From assembly GCA_036502625.1 (NCBI GenBank), contig DASXYG010000105.1, positions 113,971-177,970 of the forward strand: a stretch of 64,000 nt of DNA, read 5' to 3'. The position numbers and the translations under genes were made by a program. Origin of the DNA: DASXYG01 sp036502625 (lineage in GTDB: Bacteria; Actinomycetota; Actinomycetes; Streptosporangiales; Streptosporangiaceae). A model generated the notes under the pieces. It was not told the DNA's origin, made no database searches, and saw nothing but the letters and a program-made list of their open reading frames with translations. This document shows, piece by piece, positions 1-10,390 of the stretch. Position 1 is the stretch's first letter; each line of letters starts with the position of its first letter.

Positions 1-347
1 TCCAGATCCGGCGAGTAAAGGAGATGGTGCACCTTGCGCGTGCGGTCGTCGCGTTTGTAGATCGTGGAGATCTCCACCGACAGCATGAAGCGGACATCGA
101 GACGGCAGTGCGGCGGAAGGGTGCGCGCGACGCGTTCGGCAATCTCCGGACGCAGCCGGTAGAGACCCGGTTCGGCGGGTTCCAGCTTCTCGTGGAGTTC
201 GGCGCTCCAGGCCGGATGACAGAAGTCGCCGGTCCCGAGCACGCGGATTCCTTTTCGCGCGCCCCACCATGCGAGGTGCTCCAGGTCACAATCCCGGCTG
301 CACGCACGGGAGTACTTGGAATGGACGTGCAGGTCCGCGTAGAACAT
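1..347 (-). CDS. Endonuclease Q-like PHP-domain protein, N-terminal part
   Basis: The minus-strand reading frame opens at ATG (345-347) and runs off the left edge of the window, so only the first 115 residues are present. It begins MFYADLHVHSKYSRACSRDC; the DLHVHSKYS stretch is the first metal-binding motif of PHP phosphoesterases, and the following 'DLEHLAWWGARKGIRVLGTGDF' region matches the endonuclease Q family. EndoQ enzymes nick DNA 5' of deaminated bases (uracil, hypoxanthine) and are known from archaea and some bacteria; that activity is inferred from family membership here. No strong Shine-Dalgarno sequence precedes the start. The gene stands apart from the lsr2/clpC genes on the other strand. 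The C-terminal catalytic and zinc regions lie outside the window and cannot be assessed. Confidence 0.8.
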   Translation of the reverse strand, partial: MFYADLHVHSKYSRACSRDCDLEHLAWWGARKGIRVLGTGDFCHPAWSAELHEKLEPAEPGLYRLRPEIAERVARTLPPHCRLDVRFMLSVEISTIYKRDDRTRKVHHLLYSPDL

Positions 348-998
348 GGGCTCAGATCTTGCCACGTCCGGATGCGCCCGGCGGTCGAACCCGGTGTTCG
401 GACATCGCGCGACGAATCCCCCCGCCCGTACGGCCTCGGCGGGCCGAACGCGGGAGAACTCGCGGAGGCCCGGTCATGTCCATGGTGATGTTTTGGTTTT
501 ACGACAGCATGCCGAAAACCGTCCCGCGGTGACCGCATCCCCGGCTATCGGGCAGGTCGGCGCCATTGTCGGGATGTCCATTGGGGGAGACTTTGCGACG
601 CGTCACCGCAGGTGGTGAATCTCCTACCGTACGGCGCGGGTGTGCCGGGGGTGATCGCGACGGCCGGATCTACGGATTCCGCACCGCGTGAAAGTGCTCA
701 CATCGAGAAAGGGGAACTCCGTCCGGAAACCGGCAGGTGCCGGGGGATTGCGCACGGGCGCGTGCGGTGCGACGTTGGGAACGGCGGTGTTAAGGACAGT
801 GCGGCCCGCGCGCGGAACGCGCCGGGCGTAGGCTGTGCGGCGTAGACATTTGCGTCAGTTCCAGTCAGGGCGCCGGTCAACCAGGGGAACCGGGTGTGAC
901 AGGTCGCGTACTGGTCTGCTGATGACTTCGGCGCGCGGTTGCTATACGGGCAATTTCGCCCCGAGACGCCGCGTTGGAGAAGGAGGTCCGCGTTCGAG
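348..998. other. Non-coding stretch between divergent genes
   Basis: About 650 bases without a convincing gene. The reading frames present have low-complexity Arg/Ala/Gly-rich translations with no ribosome binding site and no recognisable domain. It holds a short imperfect hairpin (GGTTTT at 494-499 facing AAAACC about 14 bases downstream) and, at about 885-900, a GGGGAACC/GGGTGTGA string discussed among the rejected items. It must contain the promoters of the flanking genes; room remains for a small RNA, but nothing in the sequence proves one. Confidence 0.5.
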
Positions 999-1133
999 AT
1001 GGATGTGGCAGCGGCTCTACTTCCACCTGTTGTCGTCTGTGGCGCGTTCATCGCGGGAGTGGTCTTCCTGCTGCGCCGTGAGATGGCCCCCAGGAAGAGG
1101 AAGCGTGTACAGAGAGATGCGGGCGAACGCTAA
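999..1133 (+). CDS. Small single-helix membrane protein
   Basis: A 44-codon gene preceded by a strong ribosome binding site (GGAGAAGGAGG, 976-986) and starting ATG at 999; a longer frame from 939 exists but lacks this site. The product starts MDVAAALLPPVVVCGAFIAG: a single hydrophobic segment (about residues 4-24) followed by a strongly basic cytoplasmic tail rich in Arg and Lys (MAPRKRKRVQRDAGER). The positive-inside rule puts the tail in the cytoplasm. No function is recognised; similar short Lsr2-adjacent proteins cannot be named from the sequence alone. It lies 140 bases ahead of lsr2 but lsr2 has its own promoter, so co-transcription is not implied. Confidence 0.6.
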   Translation: MDVAAALLPPVVVCGAFIAGVVFLLRREMAPRKRKRVQRDAGER

Positions 1134-1198
1134 CCCGTACGGGATCAATGTTCGCGATTACTCTCCGTAACTTGTGGGGAGATTGTCGGAGTGTCGAA

Positions 1199-1226
1199 TT
1201 GTCAAGCGTCGGTGATCCGGTATATC
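1199..1226 (+). promoter_or_regulatory. Probable lsr2 promoter
   Basis: TTGTCA at 1199-1204 and TATATC at 1221-1226 are separated by 16 bases, close to the main housekeeping sigma factor consensus. The surrounding 1140-1260 patch is visibly more AT-rich than the rest of the window. Lsr2 binds AT-rich DNA, so autoregulation through this patch is possible (inference). The transcript would start near 1233 and give a leader of about 40 nt. Confidence 0.55.
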
Positions 1227-1272
1227 TTTAACGGGCGAAATCGCTAATGCTCCGATGAAAGGGCTAACTCCC

Positions 1273-1593
1273 ATGGCACAGAAGGTGCAGGTGCTTCTCG
1301 TCGATGACCTCGACGGCGGCGAGGCCGACGAGACGGTCGCGTTCTCCCTTGATGGCACCGCGTACGAGATCGACCTGAGTGACAAGAACGCGACGAAGAT
1401 TCGCGAGGCGCTGGCGCCTTTCATCACCTCGGCGCGTAAGGCGGGCACCGCCAAGCGCCGTCGCGCACGCGGCACGAGCAATCGTGAGCGCAGTGCCGAC
1501 ATTCGCGCGTGGGCGAAGGAGCGCGGCATCAAGGTCAACGAGCGCGGGCGTATCCCCGCCAACGTCGTCGCGCAGTACGAAGCGGCTCACTGA
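1273..1593 (+). CDS. lsr2: Lsr2 nucleoid-associated protein
   Basis: Encodes 106 residues matching Lsr2, the H-NS-like actinobacterial xenogeneic silencer that bridges AT-rich DNA. The N-terminal dimerisation region starts MAQKVQVLLVDDLDGGEADE and contains the typical beta strands; the C-terminal DNA-binding domain (about residues 70-106) carries the AT-hook-like RGR element in 'NERGRIPANVV', preceded by 'IRAWAKERGIKV'. Between them is a basic linker (KRRRARGTSNRER). Start chosen at ATG 1273 because homologs begin MAQKVQ; the upstream in-frame ATG at 1255 overlaps the GAAAGGG ribosome binding site. A strong terminator follows 100 bases downstream, so the gene is probably monocistronic. Confidence 0.96.
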   Translation: MAQKVQVLLVDDLDGGEADETVAFSLDGTAYEIDLSDKNATKIREALAPFITSARKAGTAKRRRARGTSNRERSADIRAWAKERGIKVNERGRIPANVVAQYEAAH

Positions 1594-1697
1594 ACCAGCC
1601 CGAGATCCTTGCCTTCTCGTCGCCACTAGCGGGAAAAGGGAAGTCTTCCCCTAGTCGGGGATAGCCCAGGATGAGGTCTCGCGTTCGGAGCTTCGAT

Positions 1698-1730
1698 CGG
1701 CCCGGCCCCCCACCGATGGGGGTCGGGCCG
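1698..1730 (+). terminator. Rho-independent-type terminator after lsr2
   Basis: A GC-rich inverted repeat, CGGCCCGGCCCCC facing GGGGGTCGGGCCG around the loop ACCGAT (one mispair), lies 105 bases past the lsr2 stop. There is no long T tail, as is usual in actinobacteria. It separates lsr2 from clpC transcription. Confidence 0.7.
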
Positions 1731-1746
1731 TTCGCTTGCGGCGTAC
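1730..1746 (+). promoter_or_regulatory. Candidate ClgR operator upstream of clpC
   Basis: GTTCGCTTGCGGCGTAC has the CGC-N5-GCG core (1733-1735 and 1741-1743) with near-palindromic flanks, as in ClgR sites that activate clp genes in Streptomyces and Corynebacterium. It lies 180 bases before the clpC start and just after the lsr2 terminator, which fits an activator site for clpC. A single imperfect motif is weak evidence. Confidence 0.4.
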
Positions 1747-1925
1747 AGGGAACACCGCACGCCCCGGAGGTAGTTGGATCGGGGTGAACGGCCCATGCCT
1801 TGGGAACGTCCATATTGATGAAGACAGGCACGAACGGACGGTCCCGGGAGCGGGGCTAGCAAGTGGTCAGGACAGGACCGGGGACGCACCGATCCTGGCC
1901 AGACCGCTCTACGAGGAGCGACGAG

Positions 1926-4424
<2,499 letters not shown>

Positions 4425-4436
4425 GACACCACCAAG

Positions 4437-4465
4437 AGGCCCCGCCGGACCATCCGGCGGGGCCT
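4437..4465 (+). terminator. Terminator after clpC
   Basis: AGGCCCCGCCGGA faces CCGGCGGGGCCT around a CAT(C) loop, 12 bases past the clpC stop, and is followed by TTCTTGTG. It is a perfect 12-13 bp stem and probably also ends transcription of the convergent membrane-protein gene. Confidence 0.9.
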
Positions 4466-4479
4466 TCTTGTGTCCGGGG

Positions 4480-5109
4480 TTAGGTGTGGGCGAGTTCGGG
4501 GCGGGTGTCGGCTTGGCGGATGAGGTGGAGGCCCAGCGGGGCTAGGGCCAGGGCGTAGCAGACTGCGGCGGCTGGGAGGAGGTTGAGGTTGGCGGCGGCG
4601 AAGGCCGTGCCGATCGTGATGAGGATCGGGACGGACGGGTGGGTGCGGCGGGAGACGGCGGCGAGGATCGAGAGGGCCACGAAGCCGACGAACAGCAACT
4701 GGGGCATGATCGTGTAGATCGCCGGGGTGACGCCGGGCCACGACTGGAAGGCCTCGAACGTACGGCTCATCGCGGCGTGGTCGGCGGAGACCAGGCCGAC
4801 GACGAGGTCGACGCTGATCTGGATGATCATCGCGGCCAGCCCGAGGAACCCGGCTACGGTCGCGATGTCGGCGCCCGTCCGCAGCCCGCGCCGCTCCGGG
4901 TCGACGCGGCGGCGCAGCCCCAGCAGCACGAACCCGAACAGGAACAGCGCCACCAGGAACGCCAGGTGCCCGAGCGTCCACGCGGCACTCGGACTGTGGC
5001 GCCCGCCGAGAAACCGTACGACGCCGTAGACGAGCATGAAGATCGGTGCGGCGAGAAACGCGGTTCCCGCCATCATGTTCCGCTGCGCGAGCGAGGTGCG
5101 ATCGGCCAT
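4480..5109 (-). CDS. Six-helix integral membrane protein, unknown function
   Basis: A 209-residue protein starting MADRTSLAQRNMMAGTAFLA with about six predicted transmembrane segments (roughly residues 13-35, 43-65, 80-104, 123-150, 156-178 and 181-200). Short basic loops (LRRRVDPERRG) fit cytoplasmic sides. No catalytic or transport motif is recognisable, so it is left as hypothetical. It converges on clpC across the shared terminator and follows the NACHT-LRR gene on the same strand after 85 bases, so it could be read from that promoter, but there is no overlap suggesting an operon. Confidence 0.75.
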   Translation of the reverse strand: MADRTSLAQRNMMAGTAFLAAPIFMLVYGVVRFLGGRHSPSAAWTLGHLAFLVALFLFGFVLLGLRRRVDPERRGLRTGADIATVAGFLGLAAMIIQISVDLVVGLVSADHAAMSRTFEAFQSWPGVTPAIYTIMPQLLFVGFVALSILAAVSRRTHPSVPILITIGTAFAAANLNLLPAAAVCYALALAPLGLHLIRQADTRPELAHT

Positions 5110-5194
5110 GCGTCGATCGTCCGCCGCGGGCCTTGCGCCGCCTACGTGGCCAGCCCTCCATCACTGTGCGGCGCCCCGCAATCTCCGCAGCGGT

Positions 5195-8100
5195 TTACCG
5201 CAATGGCCGGCCCGGCCGCGAACGGATGACCTTGCTTCCAGCGCCGAGACCCTCAGCGCCGACCACGCGCTGACTGGTGTCTACGTACACCTTCAGCCCC
5301 TCGTATCCGGCGAGCGGTCGTAGATCGATGTCCCCGGAACCTAGGAGCGACAGCGCGCGCAGGTTCCTCGACTTCATGACCGAGAGATCGATCGGGCCTG
5401 TGTCCAGCATGTCGAGCTGGGCCCATTGAAGCGCGGTCAGTTCGCAGAGCGCCGACAGGTCCGACACCGATGGGCAGTGGCTGATCTCGATCTGCCGCAG
5501 GTTGGTCAGACTGCGCAGCGCGTCAAGGTCGCTCAGCCGGTGGTTCTCATGGAGGCGCAGCTCTTCGACGTTCTCGCCCCAAGCCTCGATTCCCGCCAGC
5601 GAGGTCAGGGTGGAGCAACATGTGAGTTCGAAACTCGTCGCTTTGGCGAGGGATTCGGCATCGCTTAGCATGCTCATTCGGAGTGGTCCGTGGAAACCCG
5701 ACAGTTCGAGCTTGCTTAGCGTCGTGGACTCGGGGAGGACCGCATTCAGGCACAGGTCGCTCGGTATGTCGAGCAAGGACAGGGCGTAGAGCTGTCGGCA
5801 TCTGCGCAAGCTGTCTACGGTGCGCGCTCTCCCGAGCGAGACAGTCAGATTGTTCAACCCTGGAATCTCCAGGAGGGGCGCGAGATCGAGCGGCCCTACC
5901 TCAACGAGTTCGACGTGTGTGAGACCGGGATGCCCGGCCAGGTGACCGATATCCGTCATTCTGAGGTCGGTAAACACGCGCAGCGAGGAAAGCTCCGGGT
6001 TCGAGGCGACGAAACCGAGGTCGCCACAACCTTCGAAGACGTCGACATCGACCCACCGCAACCCCCGTACTCGCCGGAGGGCGGTCTGCTGGGCGGCATT
6101 GGCCACCGTGAGGGGGCATTGGCATACGGCGGAGCCGCTCAGTACACGCCGGGCATACTCGTCCGCGTCGAAGTACGCCCACGCTGCCGTCAGCTCGTCG
6201 GCGACCTTTTCAGACGAATGCCGCCCGGCGCGGGCGATCACCGGGAGGGCGGCGTCGCCGCCGATCATCCGGGCGCACCGGATCGTGGCGACGGACGCGC
6301 GGATGCTCCCCGGCCGGGCGTCGGCCAGGAGGTCCAATGCGAAATCACCCGCCTTGGCGAGGGCCGTGGCGGCGGAGATCGTGGACGGCGGCACCAGCGC
6401 CTTGGCCAGATCGCGGATCTCCGCGTGCAGGTCGGGGGCGAGCGGAACGGCGGTCTCCAGGCAGGTGACCGCCACGAGATGCAGCTTGTGGCGAACGTCC
6501 GCGGATGCGGACCGCGCGCGGTCGAGGAGGCCGCGCAGCAGATCGGCGCGTTGCCGAGGTTGTGCGTGGCCCGCGGCCAGGACGACGACCTGGAACCATT
6601 GATCGTCATCGGCGTGGTTGATCAGCGCGCCGATGTTGCCGCCCTCAACGGCCGCCTTCGCCGCGAGGTACTCCTGGAACGTGCGGTGCATGAAGTCCAC
6701 GCGGCCGGTGAGCGGCTCGCGGAGCACACCGCCGCGTACGAGCAACTGGGTCAGTACGTCGCCGGGCTCCGCATCATGCAGCCGGGGTATCGTCCGCAGC
6801 GCCTCTCCGACGCGGGCCTCCGCGTCGGTGCGCTCCGCGTCGCCGCGGCCGTTGTGCACGAGCCAGTACGCGAGCCCCTGCAAGATGAGCGTCTTCTCGC
6901 GCGGCGACATGGCTATCGGTTCGGCGGCGATGTCGCGTTCCTCGTCCCGGCGGCCGAACAGCATGGCCAGCGCCGAGTCGTACAACTCCATGCGGTCGCG
7001 CGGCAGGTGCATGCGCCGGTCGGCGTTCAGCGCGCACAGCATCGCGCACAACAACGGTGTGGCGGCCAGCTCACGCAGGTGCGATCGGGACTCGATCGTC
7101 TCGACGAGCGCGGCCTCGTAGCGTTCGGGTTCCGGTCCGGCGTCGTAGGCGTCGTGCCACCGCCGTACGAAACGGCGGATGTCGTCCGGGGTCATCGGCT
7201 GAAGCTCGGCCGCGTCGAAGTCGTCGCATTTCAGCCAGCTCTCGGCGACCGCCGCCGGGCGTGACGTCACGACGTAGCGGGCATCGGGGAAGTCGCCGAC
7301 AAGGCGGCTCAACCACGTACGGGCCGCGCGGCGGCGGGATTCGGGCAGTTCGTCGATGCCGTCGATGAGCACCAGGGCGCTGCCGGACCGCAACTGGTCC
7401 TGCACCCATCCGGTGGGCAGCTCCGCCGCGTAGTTCTCCGCCACCTCCGTGATGAACTCCTCCGGCCGTGGGAACGCACCGTTGACGTACCGGCGGAGTT
7501 TGATCAGGAACGGCACCGCGTCGTTCCAGGCCGCCAGTTCGTCGGGGAAGTCGCGAAGGGCGGCGCGGACGGCCATCCACTGGAGAAGCGTCGTCTTGCC
7601 GGCACCCGCCTGGCCGCGCAGGAAGAGCCGGGAGGCGGCGAGCAGTACGGTGTCGCACCGGAGGTCGCCGAGCGGGAGCATACGAGCGCCCGACCTGCCG
7701 AACGCGCGGGTGTCCTCGCCGGCGCGGCGGGCGCGCAGATCGGACAGCCGTTCGCGCAGGGAGTCGGACGCGACGGTCAGGCTGAGGTAGGCGGTGGTGA
7801 GCGGGTAACGGCGCAGCGGCTCCGACACGGTCACCCCGAACAGCTCCAGCCGGTCGAGGCGGTTCACCGTGGCCTGGCGGTAATCGAAAAGGAAGCGCGC
7901 GGACGCACGGTCGGCGGTCGCGGGCACGGCGTCCGGCGTGGGGACCCGGTCCAGGAGGTCCTTCAGCAGGCCCAGGGTCTCGGTCAGACGGGCAAGGATG
8001 CTGGCGTACGCCTCCGTCTGGAACCCGGGCAGCTCCCTCGCCAACTCGATGATGTACGCGCAGCACGCGGACAGCACCTGGTCGTACAGCGCGCGTGCGG

Positions 8101-8539
8101 CCGGGGCGAGATCGCGGGTCTGGTCGGGTTCGCCGGGGCGGTCCGGCTCCGGCCGGAGCGGCGTGCGGTGCGGGGCCGGAGGGCGGGCGTCGCGGACGCG
8201 GCGTTCCAGGAGGCGCGGATCGAGGTCGGCGGCGAACAGGTCGATGCCGGTGAGCCGGGCGGCGTCCAGCGCCGCGCCCACGGCCAGTACGGCGGCGGCG
8301 CGTTCGTTGGCCGGCACGTCGTCGAACTCGCCGGTGAGTAGCGTCTCCACCCGCTCGGCCATCATCTCCTCGATCTCCTCGAAGAGGTGCTGGGTACGGC
8401 GGCGGGTGCGCCGGTCGTCGATTTTCGCGGCGATGAGATCGGTGAGCGAGCCGCCGAAGGCGGCGATGTCGTCGTCCCTCAGCCAGAGCTTTAACAGGGT
8501 CCGGGCGGCGGCGGCACCGAGAGTCACGAACGGGTCCAC
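5195..8539 (-). CDS. NACHT NTPase with C-terminal leucine-rich repeats (bacterial NLR-like)
   Basis: A 1114-residue STAND-type NTPase. The N-terminal ~110 residues ('DPFVTLGAAAARTLLKLWLR') form a helical domain of the kind found at the N-terminus of actinobacterial NACHT proteins. The NACHT core has Walker A FLRGQAGAGKTTLLQW near residue 310 and Walker B ALVLIDGIDELPE near 390, followed by 'YVVTSRPAAV' (sensor) and the winged-helix/helical section with 'RTFQEYLAA'. From about residue 850 to the end there are irregular leucine-rich repeats ('LRQIEISHCPSVSDLSALCELTAL'). Several bacterial NACHT proteins are established anti-phage defence proteins in which the repeat region senses the invader; that role is inferred here. 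GTG 8539 (VDPFVTLG) is preferred to an ATG at 8659 because homology begins there, though no Shine-Dalgarno is visible. The LRR part has less extreme codon bias than its neighbours, suggesting acquisition. Confidence 0.88.
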   Translation of the reverse strand: MDPFVTLGAAAARTLLKLWLRDDDIAAFGGSLTDLIAAKIDDRRTRRRTQHLFEEIEEMMAERVETLLTGEFDDVPANERAAAVLAVGAALDAARLTGIDLFAADLDPRLLERRVRDARPPAPHRTPLRPEPDRPGEPDQTRDLAPAARALYDQVLSACCAYIIELARELPGFQTEAYASILARLTETLGLLKDLLDRVPTPDAVPATADRASARFLFDYRQATVNRLDRLELFGVTVSEPLRRYPLTTAYLSLTVASDSLRERLSDLRARRAGEDTRAFGRSGARMLPLGDLRCDTVLLAASRLFLRGQAGAGKTTLLQWMAVRAALRDFPDELAAWNDAVPFLIKLRRYVNGAFPRPEEFITEVAENYAAELPTGWVQDQLRSGSALVLIDGIDELPESRRRAARTWLSRLVGDFPDARYVVTSRPAAVAESWLKCDDFDAAELQPMTPDDIRRFVRRWHDAYDAGPEPERYEAALVETIESRSHLRELAATPLLCAMLCALNADRRMHLPRDRMELYDSALAMLFGRRDEERDIAAEPIAMSPREKTLILQGLAYWLVHNGRGDAERTDAEARVGEALRTIPRLHDAEPGDVLTQLLVRGGVLREPLTGRVDFMHRTFQEYLAAKAAVEGGNIGALINHADDDQWFQVVVLAAGHAQPRQRADLLRGLLDRARSASADVRHKLHLVAVTCLETAVPLAPDLHAEIRDLAKALVPPSTISAATALAKAGDFALDLLADARPGSIRASVATIRCARMIGGDAALPVIARAGRHSSEKVADELTAAWAYFDADEYARRVLSGSAVCQCPLTVANAAQQTALRRVRGLRWVDVDVFEGCGDLGFVASNPELSSLRVFTDLRMTDIGHLAGHPGLTHVELVEVGPLDLAPLLEIPGLNNLTVSLGRARTVDSLRRCRQLYALSLLDIPSDLCLNAVLPESTTLSKLELSGFHGPLRMSMLSDAESLAKATSFELTCCSTLTSLAGIEAWGENVEELRLHENHRLSDLDALRSLTNLRQIEISHCPSVSDLSALCELTALQWAQLDMLDTGPIDLSVMKSRNLRALSLLGSGDIDLRPLAGYEGLKVYVDTSQRVVGAEGLGAGSKVIRSRPGRPLR

Positions 8540-8742
8540 TGGCTCATTATCGCCGCGTCCGAGGTGTTGTGCTTCCCGTTCGGGGCGCGGCCGGAAATAC
8601 TTATTCGGTCGGTAATGGCGTTGAAGGTGATTTTTTCCGCGTTGGCCCTCATATGACACATACGGATTCGGGGGTGGCGGCCACTGTATGAGTAACGGGA
8701 AGTCGTCGGCAGCAGGCGACAGAGACCGAAGAGGTGAGCCGG

Positions 8743-8898
8743 ATGCGTCTTTCCTACCAGTGCCCCGACTGTGAGCGTTCGATGACTCGTACCGACTACA
8801 ACTTCAGCATGGAGCTGCACCGCGAGGGCCGGTGCCAGCGCTGCCAGTGGGAGCACGACCAGCGGGAATACCACTGCGTCTACGTTACGGCGGCATGA
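8743..8898 (+). CDS. 51-residue zinc-ribbon protein
   Basis: A small gene with a good ribosome binding site (GAGGTGAG at 8731-8738) and ATG at 8743. The product begins MRLSYQCPDCERSMTRTDYN and contains two CxxC knuckles, CPDC (residues 7-10) and CQRC (about 34-37), spaced as in a zinc ribbon, with two further His/Cys in the tail (EYHC). No known family can be assigned. It is divergent from the NACHT-LRR gene, sharing a 203-bp intergenic region, and ends just before a strong terminator, so it is a self-contained transcription unit. It may be a short regulator or a partner of the NACHT protein, but neither is shown. Confidence 0.7.
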   Translation: MRLSYQCPDCERSMTRTDYNFSMELHREGRCQRCQWEHDQREYHCVYVTAA

Positions 8899-8987
8899 AT
8901 GGCACGGCCTCGGCCCAACCGGAGCAGGCTGCTGACGCGGGTGGGACGTCCTCGCGCACAAGGGTGAGTAACGGGGCGGAGAAAGAT

Positions 8988-9027
8988 GACGGCGGGATCA
9001 CCGGCCACCGGGCCGGGACCCGCCGTC
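8988..9027. terminator. Bidirectional terminator hairpin
   Basis: GACGGCGGG (8988-8996) pairs perfectly with CCCGCCGTC (9019-9027), enclosing an inner CCGGCC/GGCCGG stem with loop ACCG. It lies between the zinc-ribbon gene (ends 8898) and the convergent serine hydrolase (ends 9044), so it can stop both. Confidence 0.8.
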
Positions 9028-9043
9028 TTCGCGTGCGCCGGGG

Positions 9044-10288
9044 TCAGCCCGTGCGCGGGAACAGGGGCGTGTCCGTGCGCGCCGACTTGGCCGCGGCCTG
9101 GTCGCCGCAGGCCGCCTTCAGCAGGAAGTCGCTCATCGCGGTGTCGATCGGGCTCGGCTGGGGGACCCCGTTGGCGTCGAGCTTCTGGTACTTCATCAGG
9201 TTGTAGCCGAGGCTGACCTGGCGGCGGCCGTCCGGCGTCGACAGCACCTGGGTGCCCTGGCCGAACACCGCGCCGTCGTGGCCCCAGAAGACGCCGCAGG
9301 GCAGGGACAGCGAGTAGATGCCCAGGCCGTATTTCAGGTTCGCGGACGTGGTGGGCACCGTCCGCTGCATCTGCGCGAGACCGGCGCGGTCCACGATCCG
9401 GCCGCCGAGCAGCGCGCGGTAGAACCGGTCGAGGTCGTCCATCGTGGACACCAGGGATCCGGCCGTGCTCGCCCAGGACATGTTGTAGACGCTGAAGTCC
9501 TTCGGCGGGTCGAACACGCCGTAGAGGCTCTCGTACGCGCGGGAGTGCGGGCCCAGGATGTACGGGCCGCGGGGGAAGTACGTGTGCCGCAGGCCGGCGC
9601 GGCGGATCACGTTCGCCGTGATGTACCGCTCCGGGTCCTCGCCGGTGAGCTTGCGCAGGAGCAGCCCGGCGATGACGTAGTTGGTGTTGGAGTACGACCA
9701 CTTCTGGCCCGGTGTGCCGGTCGGCGCGGCGGCGAGGCCGAAGCGCGCGAGCGTGGTCGGCGCGATCGTACGGAACCGGTAGCGCACCAGGTCCGCGCCC
9801 GAGCCCTTGGCCAGCGACGGGAAGGCCGCCATTGCGTAGTCGCCGATGCCGCTCGTGTGGTTCAGCAGCATCCGTACGGTGATCGTCTCGCCGCGCTGCC
9901 CGGTCACGAGCTTCGGCAGGTATTTGCCGATCGGGGCGTCGAGGTTCAACCGGCCCTTCTCGACCTGCTGGATCAGCGCGGCCGAGGTGAACGCCTTCGT
10001 CACGCTGCCCACGCGGTGCTGCATGTACGGCTTGACCGGGCGCTTCGTGCGTACGTCGGCCACCCCTGAGGCGGCGTTCCAGGTCTCGCCGCCGTCGCGG
10101 ACCTGGGCGTAGATGCCGGGCATGCCGGCGGTGTGGACGGCGTCGAGCGATGTGCGCAGCGCCGCGGTGTCCAGCCCGCCGCCGGTCGTACGGGCGTCCG
10201 CCGGGCCCGCGAGCCCGGCCACCAGCAAGGCGCCGGCCGCCGCCGCGCCGAGCGTCATGCCGCGCCGCCTGAGTCTGAGTATCGCCAT
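9044..10288 (-). CDS. Secreted serine hydrolase of the beta-lactamase/DD-peptidase fold
   Basis: A 414-residue exported protein. The N-terminus (MAILRLRRRG then a hydrophobic run, AGPADA cleavage region near residues 27-32) is a signal peptide, the double Arg run being compatible with Tat or Sec. The three penicillin-recognising motifs are present: SVTK (SxxK, nucleophile Ser95), YSN (199-201, in WSYSNTNY) and HDG (in WGHDGAV, near 350). This is the class C beta-lactamase-like family, which includes D-alanyl-D-alanine carboxypeptidases, esterases and D-aminopeptidases; the substrate cannot be told from sequence. Ribosome binding site GGGAGGTG precedes ATG. It stands alone between a terminator and the NERD gene. 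Confidence 0.88.
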   Translation of the reverse strand: MAILRLRRRGMTLGAAAAGALLVAGLAGPADARTTGGGLDTAALRTSLDAVHTAGMPGIYAQVRDGGETWNAASGVADVRTKRPVKPYMQHRVGSVTKAFTSAALIQQVEKGRLNLDAPIGKYLPKLVTGQRGETITVRMLLNHTSGIGDYAMAAFPSLAKGSGADLVRYRFRTIAPTTLARFGLAAAPTGTPGQKWSYSNTNYVIAGLLLRKLTGEDPERYITANVIRRAGLRHTYFPRGPYILGPHSRAYESLYGVFDPPKDFSVYNMSWASTAGSLVSTMDDLDRFYRALLGGRIVDRAGLAQMQRTVPTTSANLKYGLGIYSLSLPCGVFWGHDGAVFGQGTQVLSTPDGRRQVSLGYNLMKYQKLDANGVPQPSPIDTAMSDFLLKAACGDQAAAKSARTDTPLFPRTG

Positions 10289-10390
10289 GGCACCTCCCGT
10301 CAGGAATCCGCTCAGCAGCGTAGGGCGGGGGCCGCGGGGGCGCTTCCTCCACGAGGACGAGTTACGGCGGCACCCGGGGAGGGCGCGCGG

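Noticed and set aside
870..920. GGGGAACC...GGGTGTGA string resembling parts of cobalamin or c-di-AMP (ydaO) riboswitches
   Set aside because: Only one short block resembles either consensus; the rest of the conserved core and pairing elements are missing, and the downstream gene is a tiny membrane protein.
5915..7264. A 449-codon plus-strand open frame inside the NACHT gene
   Set aside because: No ribosome binding site, no domain, amino-acid composition typical of shadow frames; the minus-strand NACHT motifs are clear.
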